Assembly: GCA_015654605.1 (NCBI GenBank)
Contig: JAATGO010000021.1
Coordinates: forward strand, 1-7,022
DNA from: Betaproteobacteria bacterium
GTDB taxonomy: Bacteria > Pseudomonadota > Gammaproteobacteria > Burkholderiales > Burkholderiaceae
DNA: 7,022 nt
Reading direction: 5' to 3'
In this document: piece by piece, positions 1-5,890 of the stretch
Numbering within the stretch: position 1 is the first letter of the stretch
How the letters are laid out: every line of letters starts with the position of its first letter
Notes under the pieces: model-generated
Database searches by the model: none
What the model saw: the letters and a program-made list of their open reading frames with translations, nothing else
Told to the model about the DNA's origin: nothing
Program-made: the position numbers and the translations under genes

Positions 1-125
1 AAAGCAATAAAAAAACCAACTATGATCATCAGGAATCGAATCCAAAACTCTCTTTCAAGAATGACAAATTGTCGCGTATCTCGTGTTTTTGGAATGTTAT
101 TAAGATGAACCATGTCGTTACTCAT
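1..125 (-). CDS. ABC transporter permease, N-terminal fragment (NitT/TauT type, probable)
   Basis: Reading the minus strand from an ATG at 125-123 gives an open frame that leaves the window at base 1. About 41 residues are visible. It starts MSNDMVHLNNIPKTRDTRQF, continues with a charged stretch, and enters a hydrophobic run (IRFLMIIVGFLLL) that looks like a first transmembrane helix. A short polar N-terminus leading into a helix is usual for inner-membrane permeases of nitrate/sulfonate/taurine importers, and the gene directly upstream encodes the matching solute-binding protein, so a permease is more likely than the ATPase. The upstream stop TAA (129-127) is followed by one base and then this ATG, with no clear Shine-Dalgarno sequence, so translation is probably coupled. 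A second in-frame ATG lies at 113-111. The family is inferred mainly from context because the conserved permease loop is outside the window. Confidence 0.6.
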   Translation of the reverse strand, partial: MSNDMVHLNNIPKTRDTRQFVILEREFWIRFLMIIVGFFIA

Positions 126-126
126 A

Positions 127-1242
127 TTATTTTACGGAGGCTTTGATTTGTCCAATAGGGGCTACAAGTTTTCGCTCTTTAAGTATGCTGTCTGAGGTGG
201 AAGAAAATACCGCGTCGTTACGCATTTTTGGAACAGAGATTGCCTTGATGGAGTATAAAAAGGCAGTTTCATCAGCTAAAAGGCTTTTTACATTTCCCGG
301 AAAAGAAAATGGTTGTACGACACGTACATCTGTTCCCCCTTGATCATTGGGGTAACGCTTGTATATTGCATTTCGTAGCTCGTCTTTGCTGAATTCTGGT
401 ACATTCTTGTGGATAATTTCAACGACTTCTTCTGCATTTTTCTGATCCGACATGAAAAGTTGAGCATCCATTTCCGCTTCTAACCATCCATGTACGATGT
501 CTGGTCTGTTCTTAATGAGTTCGTATTGCATAGCAAGGAATGCGCCATCAGTTATCCCAAAATTGACGCCGGATGCTACGCGCTTTGCCAAACCCTGATT
601 GATGAGTTGCGAAGCAACTGTCTCCCAGACAACTGCTGCATCCAATTTTTTTGCGCGGAAATTACTTGAAATAACCTCAATCGTCTGGTTGAGAACGCTC
701 TCTGGATGTACATTATTCCGTTTTATAATTTCGCTAGCAAATCTGTCTGCACAACTCCCTTTGGGAACACCAATTTTCTTACCTTCCAACCAAGAAACAG
801 CTTTTTCTGGAGTATCAAAAGAGGGGGCATCAGGCCTTACAAGAAGTATGGCACATTGATCTTGTGATATTGCTGTCGTAGCGACAAGTCGAACATCAGC
901 AATTTGATTCTTGGTCGTTAACGCAATCGCGGCGGTATCACCCAAATAACCGATATCGATTTTATCGGCTAACATGCCATTGACGATCGGTGGGCCAGCA
1001 ATAGGAATGTTATAGGAAACATTGGACCCCTTTGGCAAATATTTTTCCCACAGTTTCTTTTCTTTTACGACATAGCCGGACCATGTTTCTGCATAACAGC
1101 AGGGGAAACCAACCGTTAAATTTACTGGCGTATTTTCCTTTCCATAGTCAGCTGCCAATGCAGAACTTGGTTGCATTGCCATGATCAGTACAATGGTACT
1201 TAGCAAGGTATATAGGAAATTTTTCATAGGAATAGGGGTCAT
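127..1242 (-). CDS. Periplasmic solute-binding protein of a NitT/TauT-family ABC importer
   Basis: The predicted 371-residue protein should capture a small solute in the periplasm and deliver it to an inner-membrane permease. Residues 6-30 form a typical signal peptide: Lys near the start, a hydrophobic core (FLYTLLSTIVLIMAM), and a likely cut after SSALA. The mature part follows the NMT1/SsuA/TauA-like pattern, with an early beta strand (NLTVGF, 41-46), a segment with IDIGYLGDTAAIAL (95-108), and a second-lobe segment EGKKIGVPKGS (153-163). Length fits the family. The mature protein has four cysteines, C48 and C49 adjacent, plus C130 and C164, which is unusual for this class. The start at 1242 has a weak GAAAG about 8 nt upstream; Met6 (1227) is an alternative. 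It lies 29 nt after the nitrilase and is 1 nt from the permease, so the three are probably co-transcribed. The ligand is unknown; the nitrilase suggests a nitrile or other cyano compound. Confidence 0.85.
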   Translation of the reverse strand: MTPIPMKNFLYTLLSTIVLIMAMQPSSALAADYGKENTPVNLTVGFPCCYAETWSGYVVKEKKLWEKYLPKGSNVSYNIPIAGPPIVNGMLADKIDIGYLGDTAAIALTTKNQIADVRLVATTAISQDQCAILLVRPDAPSFDTPEKAVSWLEGKKIGVPKGSCADRFASEIIKRNNVHPESVLNQTIEVISSNFRAKKLDAAVVWETVASQLINQGLAKRVASGVNFGITDGAFLAMQYELIKNRPDIVHGWLEAEMDAQLFMSDQKNAEEVVEIIHKNVPEFSKDELRNAIYKRYPNDQGGTDVRVVQPFSFPGNVKSLLADETAFLYSIKAISVPKMRNDAVFSSTSDSILKERKLVAPIGQIKASVK

Positions 1243-1271
1243 GATTCAATCTTTCATGTAAAAGAAAATAC

Positions 1272-2333
1272 TTAATCGCGGGGAGAGTCAAATTGTTCCA
1301 TTACATATACATTCTGTGAGTCATGGGAATCCATGATGCCGTCAGGGATGACTTCGAGTGATTCATTACGCTGCCTATCTAGCTTAAGCCGGAAAATATC
1401 TGAGCGACAGTAATATCCAGCCATGTCATGATGACGTTTAAGTTCTACGAGTGAAGCAAGATCAAGTTCCGCAAGCACAAGTCCTTCTTCACTTTGCCTG
1501 ACTTCTGAAATTAATTCACCATTGGGACCGACGATCATGGAGCAGGCAGGAGGACATGCTCGAAGTATTTCTTCTGCTTGCGGATTATTTTGACTAAATG
1601 CCTGTATCAACTCTTCGTCAACCATCCCCGCACTTACAATCGTAAACACCTTTGCTTCGAAACTATGGGCCGCGGCACGAAAACGGATTGCGTCACGCAA
1701 ATCATAAGGTTTGGCCGAAACAGGGTTGCGGAATGGCCAAACGGCGGGGTAGCAAGCGCAATGAATTTGCTCTCCCTCAGCCATGAGAGCATAACGTGCA
1801 AGTGGATTATTATTTTCCCCACAGATTAATCCACCGATCTTTCCTATGGACGTATCTACGACCCGGATGCCGGCAGCATCACCACGATCCCAGACTAATT
1901 GCTCATAGAATGTTGGAACCAGTTTTCTATGCAAGTTTAGTAGCTCTCCAGTATCAGAGATAAGAGCTTGACTGTTCCAGAGCCTGCCTGGACTACGTGG
2001 TGACACTTCACAAAAGCCCAAGCTCACAAATACACGATGGCGTGCCGCTGCATTTTGTATGTGCTTAAAAGCAGGTTCATTAGGTTTTAAGGCATTATCA
2101 GCAAATTTCTTAAATAGTGCATGCCCATCTATTGGAGCGACAATGCCATTCCAGATAGGGAAACCAGGAATGAAGGACTCGGAAAAAACGATAAGCCTTG
2201 CGCCAGATGCTCCAGCCTCTGCTATAAGTCGACATGCTTTAGAAACACCTGCGTCGCGATCAAATGGAGGAGCCGATGCATGAGCTGCCGCGACGATAAA
2301 TTGTTGCGATATTTGATTTTGAGTTGACGACAT
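1272..2333 (-). CDS. Nitrilase (carbon-nitrogen hydrolase superfamily)
   Basis: This is a cytoplasmic enzyme of the nitrilase branch, which hydrolyses nitriles to carboxylic acid and ammonia; some relatives give amides or act on cyanide. The catalytic triad is visible: Glu52 in VFSESFIPGFPIW, Lys137 in LHRKLVPTFYEQLVW, and Cys171 in GGLICGEN. The structural Glu144 of the YEQLVW segment is also present. The HRKL, LVWDRGD and PLARYAL patterns are those of true nitrilases rather than amidases or beta-ureidopropionases, and 353 residues fits. The residue after the catalytic cysteine is Gly (CGEN) where many nitrilases have Trp (CWEN/CWEH), suggesting a particular subclade. I chose the ATG at 2333, which has GGA 7 nt upstream (GGAAATCTCG). 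The frame can be extended to a TTG at 2345, but that codon overlaps this ribosome site. The gene leads an operon with the binding protein and permease and is divergent from a LysR regulator. The substrate is not determined. Confidence 0.9.
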   Translation of the reverse strand: MSSTQNQISQQFIVAAAHASAPPFDRDAGVSKACRLIAEAGASGARLIVFSESFIPGFPIWNGIVAPIDGHALFKKFADNALKPNEPAFKHIQNAAARHRVFVSLGFCEVSPRSPGRLWNSQALISDTGELLNLHRKLVPTFYEQLVWDRGDAAGIRVVDTSIGKIGGLICGENNNPLARYALMAEGEQIHCACYPAVWPFRNPVSAKPYDLRDAIRFRAAAHSFEAKVFTIVSAGMVDEELIQAFSQNNPQAEEILRACPPACSMIVGPNGELISEVRQSEEGLVLAELDLASLVELKRHHDMAGYYCRSDIFRLKLDRQRNESLEVIPDGIMDSHDSQNVYVMEQFDSPRD

Positions 2334-2368
2334 CGAGATTTCCAATTCGTGAATTTTATGATGGACTT

Positions 2369-2397
2369 AGATTAGCCCCTGTGACATTATTTAGCAA
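2369..2397 (-). promoter_or_regulatory. Candidate weak promoter of the nitrilase operon
   Basis: On the minus strand TTGCTA (2397-2392) and TAATCT (2374-2369) are separated by exactly 17 nt. They match the sigma-70 boxes at 4/6 and 3/6 positions. A poor match is expected for a promoter that needs a LysR-type activator. The -35 element lies inside the inverted repeat at 2384-2400. The position is sensible, with a start about 25-30 nt before the nitrilase ATG, but the match is weak enough to be chance. Confidence 0.3.
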
Positions 2398-2408
2398 TGT
2401 AATATAAC
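2381..2408 (+). promoter_or_regulatory. Candidate sigma-70 promoter of the lysR-type gene
   Basis: GTGACA at 2381-2386 and TATAAC at 2403-2408 each match the sigma-70 consensus at 5 of 6 bases and are separated by 16 nt. Transcription would start near 2415, giving a leader of about 16 nt before the regulator ATG at 2431. The inverted repeat at 2384-2400 covers the -35 box and spacer, which fits negative autoregulation, common in divergently arranged LysR genes. Confidence 0.5.
2384..2400. promoter_or_regulatory. Inverted repeat in the divergent promoter region, candidate LysR operator
   Basis: ACATT (2384-2388) and AATGT (2396-2400) are perfect inverted copies separated by 7 nt, forming a 17-bp dyad between the two divergent genes. 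It overlaps the proposed lysR -35 region and the proposed nitrilase -35 box. It does not follow the strict T-N11-A spacing of LysR boxes. A nearby 13-bp segment at 2403-2415, TATAACTTTCATA, does fit T-N11-A with TAT/ATA ends. Either or both could bind the regulator. AT-rich DNA produces such dyads by chance, so confidence is moderate. Confidence 0.4.
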
Positions 2409-2430
2409 TTTCATAACTTATTTAGAAAAT

Positions 2431-3354
2431 ATGAATAAATTTTCATTGCGCGCACTACGCACCATCGTAACGGTTAGTGACGCTGGTAGTGTGACTATAG
2501 CCGCGGAGCGTCTCGGACGAAGCCCAGGGGCGATATCGGCAACCATTCAGCAGTTTGAGGAAGAAGTAGGGATTCCCATCTTTGTGCGTAAGCCTGCCAA
2601 GGGTATGGCGGTTACGTCATATGGGAAGCTATTGGTACTTGAGGCAAGAGGTTTGCTAGCTCACGCTGATGATTTTAAGAATATCGCAGGGGCATTGGGG
2701 AGTTCTTTACAAGGAAATTTGGTAGTCGCTTGTTTTACTAACTTGGCACCACTCGTTTTGGCAAACTTAATAGCAGGGTTTAAACATGCTTATCCTGGCA
2801 TTAATGTACAGATTATTGTTGGGGACCAAGAGGCAGTACTTCAGCATTTATATATGGGAACCGCTGAAATTGCCATTAGCTTTGACATTGGACTTACGGA
2901 AAATATCAATGCCGCACCATTAGCGACATTGCCGGCGAAAGCTGTGCTGTCCAAAAAACATAGGTTGGCCAATGCCTCTACAATATCCATCACAGATATT
3001 ATTGATGAACCGTTCGTGCTGATGGATTTACCTTACACGCGGGAATATTTTTTATCCATTTTTCATTCATGTGGACTTAAACCAAAAATCGCTTATCGTT
3101 CTCAATCATTTGAAACAATTAGAACCTTAGTTGGAAATGGCCTAGGTTATTCGCTCTTGAATTTAGAGCCTAAGATTTCCCAAACTTACGATGGAACTTC
3201 TGTAGTGCATATCGCACTTGAAGAGCATATTGAGCCATTAAATGTAGTCTTACTGACATTAAAAAATATGACTAAACGGAGCCTTGTATACACATTTAAA
3301 GACTATGTTTATGGTCACTTGAAAACCTCGTTTAGTAGTGAATCATCTTCTTAG
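2431..3354 (+). CDS. LysR-type transcriptional regulator
   Basis: This 307-residue protein has the standard LysR layout and length. The N-terminal winged helix-turn-helix covers about residues 4-63: SLRALRTIVTVSDAGSVTIA, then AAERLGRSPGAISATIQQFE and VGIPIFVRKPAKGMAVTSYG, with the usual helix spacing. A linker helix follows to about residue 90. The effector-binding domain starts near residue 95 (LQGNLVVACFTNLAPLVL) and runs to the C-terminus, with a later segment (GNGLGYSLLN) typical of the fold. The ATG at 2431 starts with the usual few residues before the first helix, although only a weak AGAAAA precedes it. It is divergent from the nitrilase operon across 97 bp, so it most likely controls that operon in response to the nitrile, its product, or nitrogen status. 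No hairpin terminator was seen after its stop. The effector is unknown. Confidence 0.92.
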   Translation: MNKFSLRALRTIVTVSDAGSVTIAAERLGRSPGAISATIQQFEEEVGIPIFVRKPAKGMAVTSYGKLLVLEARGLLAHADDFKNIAGALGSSLQGNLVVACFTNLAPLVLANLIAGFKHAYPGINVQIIVGDQEAVLQHLYMGTAEIAISFDIGLTENINAAPLATLPAKAVLSKKHRLANASTISITDIIDEPFVLMDLPYTREYFLSIFHSCGLKPKIAYRSQSFETIRTLVGNGLGYSLLNLEPKISQTYDGTSVVHIALEEHIEPLNVVLLTLKNMTKRSLVYTFKDYVYGHLKTSFSSESSS

Positions 3355-3449
3355 TTAAAACTACTTGTGAAGAGAGACAGTCCAGATTCAAACGTATGGC
3401 GAGGATATGTAAAAACATTGCCACAAGAGAAAGATCGGAGTGTGCTACA

Positions 3450-3499
3450 TCCCAATGTTAATTCGTATAATTTGTATTATGTTAAATAGAAGATTGGGA
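3450..3499. repeat. 7-bp inverted repeat bracketing the dif-like site
   Basis: TCCCAAT at 3450-3456 and ATTGGGA at 3493-3499 are exact reverse complements. They lie 3 nt to the left and 5 nt to the right of the dif-like 28-mer. A short direct repeat ATGTTAA also occurs at 3455-3461 and 3479-3485. The 36-nt loop makes a stable RNA hairpin unlikely, so a DNA-level role (accessory site or remnant of insertion) or chance are the options. Confidence 0.45.
3460..3487 (+). other. dif: dif-like XerC/XerD recombination site
   Basis: The 28 bp have the three-part layout of a bacterial dif site. The right arm (3477-3487), TTATGTTAAAT, is identical to the E. coli XerD-binding arm as I remember it. The left arm (3460-3470), AATTCGTATAA, keeps the CG and the inner ATAA of XerC arms and differs from the E. 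coli arm at four of eleven bases. The 6-bp spacer (3471-3476) is TTTGTA, against TGTATA in E. coli. Overall 22 of 28 positions agree. XerC and XerD recombine such sites to resolve chromosome or plasmid dimers, and phages or islands can use them to integrate. The site lies in a gene-free gap exactly where base composition changes. It could be the chromosomal dif, a plasmid-type dif, or an attachment site of a Xer-using element. A chance full-arm match is unlikely. Confidence 0.75.
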
Positions 3500-3506
3500 G
3501 TTTGTG

Positions 3507-3540
3507 CAGCAGGTACCAGTGTATGTCCCTGGCCCCGCTG
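3507..3540. repeat. Imperfect inverted repeat downstream of the dehydratase-fold gene
   Basis: CAGC (3507-3510) pairs with GCTG (3537-3540) and CCAG (3516-3519) with CTGG (3529-3532), with GG/CC pairing between them. On the minus strand it follows the stop of the 3568-4470 gene and could fold in its mRNA 3' end. It has no following T-run, so it is not called as an intrinsic terminator; a Rho-dependent end or mRNA-stabilising structure is possible. Confidence 0.3.
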
Positions 3541-3567
3541 ACACTAACTTCTCCCCCTACAGGCGAC

Positions 3568-4470
3568 CTAACGCTGGCGGAGCTTCTTTTCAAGACGGCT
3601 GACAAGAAATTCAATATCCTGATGATCTTTCAGCGACAACTTCGGCCCCGGAGCTCTCATCACGGCAGAGCGAATTGCGCCACGCTTCTTGAGTACTTCC
3701 TTACGGACGGCCACGCCCCATTGCGACTGGTTCTCAAAATTCAGTAACGGCAGGTAAAGATCAAAGAGATCATGAGCCTCTTCAAGCTTTCCTTGAAGAA
3801 ACAGCTGATGGACGCCGAAGAGCATCTCCGGATAGGAAAAACCAGCCATCGGCCCTTCAATGCCTCGCGCCAATTCCTGAAGCAAATAGACGCCGTTGTT
3901 ACCGGTAAGGATAGATACCGGACGGCTCGTTGCTTCGCGCAGTCGGGTGATTTTCGCTGCGCTCGGAATGTCTTCTTCCTTGATAGCCACGATTTGCGGG
4001 AAGCGCTCAACCAAATGCGCGATCGTCTGTACCGACATCCAAACGCCAGTTGAGAAAGGAAAATCCTGCAAGACGGTCGGTACATCGCCAATTCGATCGA
4101 ACACGGATACGTAGTAGTTCAGCACATCCTCTTCCGTGCGCAGTCCAGTCGGTGGTGCCACCATTACACCGTCTGCGCCTGCCTTGATGACCTCATCCGT
4201 CAACGCCGCCAGCTGAGCAACACTAGGGTTGCTAACACCGGCAATAACAGGTCGCTCACCGGCGCGAGTAACATATCGCCTCACCACCTGGACGGCTTCA
4301 GTCATCGAGAGCTTGGCAGATTCACCTGCCACGCCCAGGACGGTAAAACCTTGCACGCCATGACGGATATAGAAATCGGCTAGCGTGTCGATACTTTCGA
4401 GGTCCAACGATCCGTCTTCTGCGAACGGCGTTTGGGCCACGATATAGAACCCTTCAATCTTTCCAATCAT
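3568..4470 (-). CDS. Dihydrodipicolinate synthase/N-acetylneuraminate lyase family protein, atypical active site
   Basis: This 300-residue protein has the TIM-barrel Schiff-base aldolase/dehydratase fold. Lys164 in IVAIKEED is the expected Schiff-base lysine. GVAGES (46-51) matches the substrate-carboxylate loop that is GTTGES in DapA, so the two DapA threonines are replaced by Val47 and Ala48. In VLQDFPFSTG (133-142), aligned with the VLYNVPGRTG pattern, the catalytic tyrosine position is Gln135. These changes argue against a lysine-biosynthesis DapA or NanA and for a sugar-acid lyase or dehydratase. The start at 4470 has AGGAG 7 nt upstream, overlapping the end of the permease gene only 12 nt away, so the two are co-translated in one operon. 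The neighbours (aldarate permease, a second family member, enolase-type dehydratase) point to breakdown of a keto-deoxy sugar acid. The exact reaction is unknown. Confidence 0.8.
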   Translation of the reverse strand: MIGKIEGFYIVAQTPFAEDGSLDLESIDTLADFYIRHGVQGFTVLGVAGESAKLSMTEAVQVVRRYVTRAGERPVIAGVSNPSVAQLAALTDEVIKAGADGVMVAPPTGLRTEEDVLNYYVSVFDRIGDVPTVLQDFPFSTGVWMSVQTIAHLVERFPQIVAIKEEDIPSAAKITRLREATSRPVSILTGNNGVYLLQELARGIEGPMAGFSYPEMLFGVHQLFLQGKLEEAHDLFDLYLPLLNFENQSQWGVAVRKEVLKKRGAIRSAVMRAPGPKLSLKDHQDIEFLVSRLEKKLRQR

Positions 4471-4482
4471 TCCAAAATCTCC

Positions 4483-5841
4483 TTATTTCGACGTCAATTT
4501 TAGGCGATCAATTTTCCCAACGATCACCAGGTATGAGAACGCAGCCACAAAAGCGTTCGCGCCGACAAAGAACAATGCGCCGTTGAAGGACTTGGTTTCG
4601 TAGACGATATAACCAATGGCAATCGGTGTGACAATACCGGCGATGTTTCCGAACAGGTTGAAGATGCTGCCGGCCAATCCCATCGCCGCGAAAGGAGCGG
4701 TATCGGACATCACTGCCCAGCCGAGTGCTCCCACTCCCTTGCCGAAGAACGCCAGCGCCATGAAAGCGATGATGAGCCATTCGGCATCGATGTAGTTGCA
4801 AATCACGATAGAGCTGGACAACAGCAAGCCGGCAACAATGGGGATCTTGCGTGCTATGGTCAGCGAATAGCCTTTCTTTACCAAAATGTCGGATATCAGT
4901 CCGCCCAATATCCCTCCAATGAATCCACAGATAGCCGGCAGCGATGCCACAAATCCTGCCTTGAGGATGCTCATGCCACGCGCCTGGACCAAATACACCG
5001 GAAACCAGGTCAGGAAGAAATAAGTCATCACGCTGAGGCAATACTGACCGAGGTACACTCCCAGTAGCATGCGATTGGAGAGTAGCTGCTTGACGTAATT
5101 CCATGTCTGGTCACGAGTTCCCTTGCCTGCCTTCTCGCCAGCTTCATCCATCTCGACTATGCCGCCGCCCTCTCGGATATACGCCAATTCGGCCTCGTTC
5201 ACGCGTGGATGGCGCACCGGACTCTTTACGACGAACAGCCATGCTGCAGACAGAACGATACCGAAAGATCCCAGCCAGATATAGACGTGGTGCCAACCAG
5301 TGGCATGCACCACCCATGCCATGAGAGGTGTGAACACCACTGCTGCACAATACTGGGCCGAGTTGAACAGCGCCGTAGCGACTCCCCGCTCGCTCTTGGG
5401 AAACCATGCGGCAACGACCTTGGCATTGGCAGGGAAAGCTGGTGACTCGGCCACGCCAACACAGAAGCGCATCATGAACAGCACCGTGGCCACCGAACCG
5501 AAAAATGCCACTGTACCCAAGGTACTTTGCAGAAAAGTAAAGAAGGACCAGGCGAAGATACTTGCCGCATACATACGCCGTGCGCCGAATCGATCCAGCA
5601 ACCAGCCAGCCGGAATCTGGGCCAGGACATAGGCCCAGCTAAAGGCAGAGAACATGTAGCCCATCTGCACATCAGTGAAGCCGAATTCATGCCGCATCGC
5701 TGGCCCAGTGATCGACAGCGTGGCGCGGTCTGCGTAGTTCACAGTGGTGACGATGAATACCATCGCCAAGATCAGAAAGCGCGTATGAGATCTTTGTCCC
5801 ACTTTTTCTTGCGCAACTGAATAGGTGTTGCTTGAATCCAT
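4483..5841 (-). CDS. gudP: GudP-like aldarate (D-glucarate/galactarate) permease, MFS anion:cation symporter family
   Basis: This 452-residue inner-membrane protein should import a sugar acid by proton symport. It has about 12 hydrophobic helices with a long cytoplasmic loop near residues 208-258. The first helix ends in NYADRATLSI (35-44), a hallmark of the anion:cation symporter family, followed by FSAFSWAYVLAQIPAGWLLD and the MFS signature GWLLDRFGARR (79-89). The segments YLVQARGMSILKAGF and FFGKGVGALGWAVM are very close to what I recall of E. coli GudP, so the gene name is likely right at subfamily level, although specificity among glucarate, galactarate, idarate or galactonate cannot be read from sequence. 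The ATG at 5841 has GGAG 7 nt upstream. It lies 78 nt after the glucarate-dehydratase-like gene and 12 nt before the second dehydratase-fold gene. G+C is clearly higher than in the left half of the window. Confidence 0.9.
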   Translation of the reverse strand: MDSSNTYSVAQEKVGQRSHTRFLILAMVFIVTTVNYADRATLSITGPAMRHEFGFTDVQMGYMFSAFSWAYVLAQIPAGWLLDRFGARRMYAASIFAWSFFTFLQSTLGTVAFFGSVATVLFMMRFCVGVAESPAFPANAKVVAAWFPKSERGVATALFNSAQYCAAVVFTPLMAWVVHATGWHHVYIWLGSFGIVLSAAWLFVVKSPVRHPRVNEAELAYIREGGGIVEMDEAGEKAGKGTRDQTWNYVKQLLSNRMLLGVYLGQYCLSVMTYFFLTWFPVYLVQARGMSILKAGFVASLPAICGFIGGILGGLISDILVKKGYSLTIARKIPIVAGLLLSSSIVICNYIDAEWLIIAFMALAFFGKGVGALGWAVMSDTAPFAAMGLAGSIFNLFGNIAGIVTPIAIGYIVYETKSFNGALFFVGANAFVAAFSYLVIVGKIDRLKLTSK

Positions 5842-5866
5842 CGTTTGTCTCCGTATTTTTAGAATC

Positions 5867-5890
5867 GTGAAAGCGGTCCGGTCGTTTCAC
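5867..5890. repeat. Intercistronic inverted repeat upstream of the permease gene
   Basis: GTGAAA (5867-5872) and TTTCAC (5885-5890) are perfect inverted copies around a 12-nt centre that is itself GC-rich and adds two CG pairs if one base is bulged. In the minus-strand mRNA the hairpin would lie 25 nt before the permease ATG. It could be an mRNA processing or stabilising structure that sets different expression of enzyme and permease, or a protein-binding dyad for an internal promoter. It has no T-run, so it is not a terminator. Confidence 0.4.

Larger units (their letters stand above)
3355..3567. other. Intergenic region between convergent genes
   Basis: This 213-bp gap separates the stop of the LysR gene (+) from the stop of the dehydratase-fold gene (-). 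Bases 3355-3449 show no gene, RNA or hairpin I can support. Bases 3450-3499 hold the dif-like site and its bracketing repeat. From about 3500 the sequence becomes GC-rich and contains an imperfect hairpin. No convincing Rho-independent terminator with a T-run is seen for either gene. Confidence 0.6.

Noticed and set aside
1272..2333. Nit1C-type nitrilase cluster
   Set aside because: The neighbours expected there (radical SAM, acetyltransferase, AIR synthase-like genes) are absent; here an ABC importer and LysR gene are present.
3460..3487. Resemblance of the site to loxP (TATAAT-type core)
   Set aside because: The arms are not the 13-bp inverted repeats of loxP, while the 11-6-11 layout and right arm fit dif.
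3507..3540. Intrinsic transcription terminator for the aldarate operon
   Set aside because: The stem is interrupted and is not followed by a T-run on the minus strand.
3502..3747. 81-codon plus-strand open frame after the dif-like site
   Set aside because: Most of it is antisense to the dehydratase-fold gene, it has no good ribosome site and its product resembles no family I know.
3568..4470. Assignment as DapA (lysine synthesis) or NanA
   Set aside because: The Thr-Thr pair and catalytic Tyr are missing and the neighbours concern sugar-acid catabolism.
4508..5104. 198-codon minus-strand open frame inside the permease gene
   Set aside because: It overlaps the GudP-like gene in another frame, is rich in Arg, His and Gln as is usual for shadows of GC-rich genes, and has no recognisable family.
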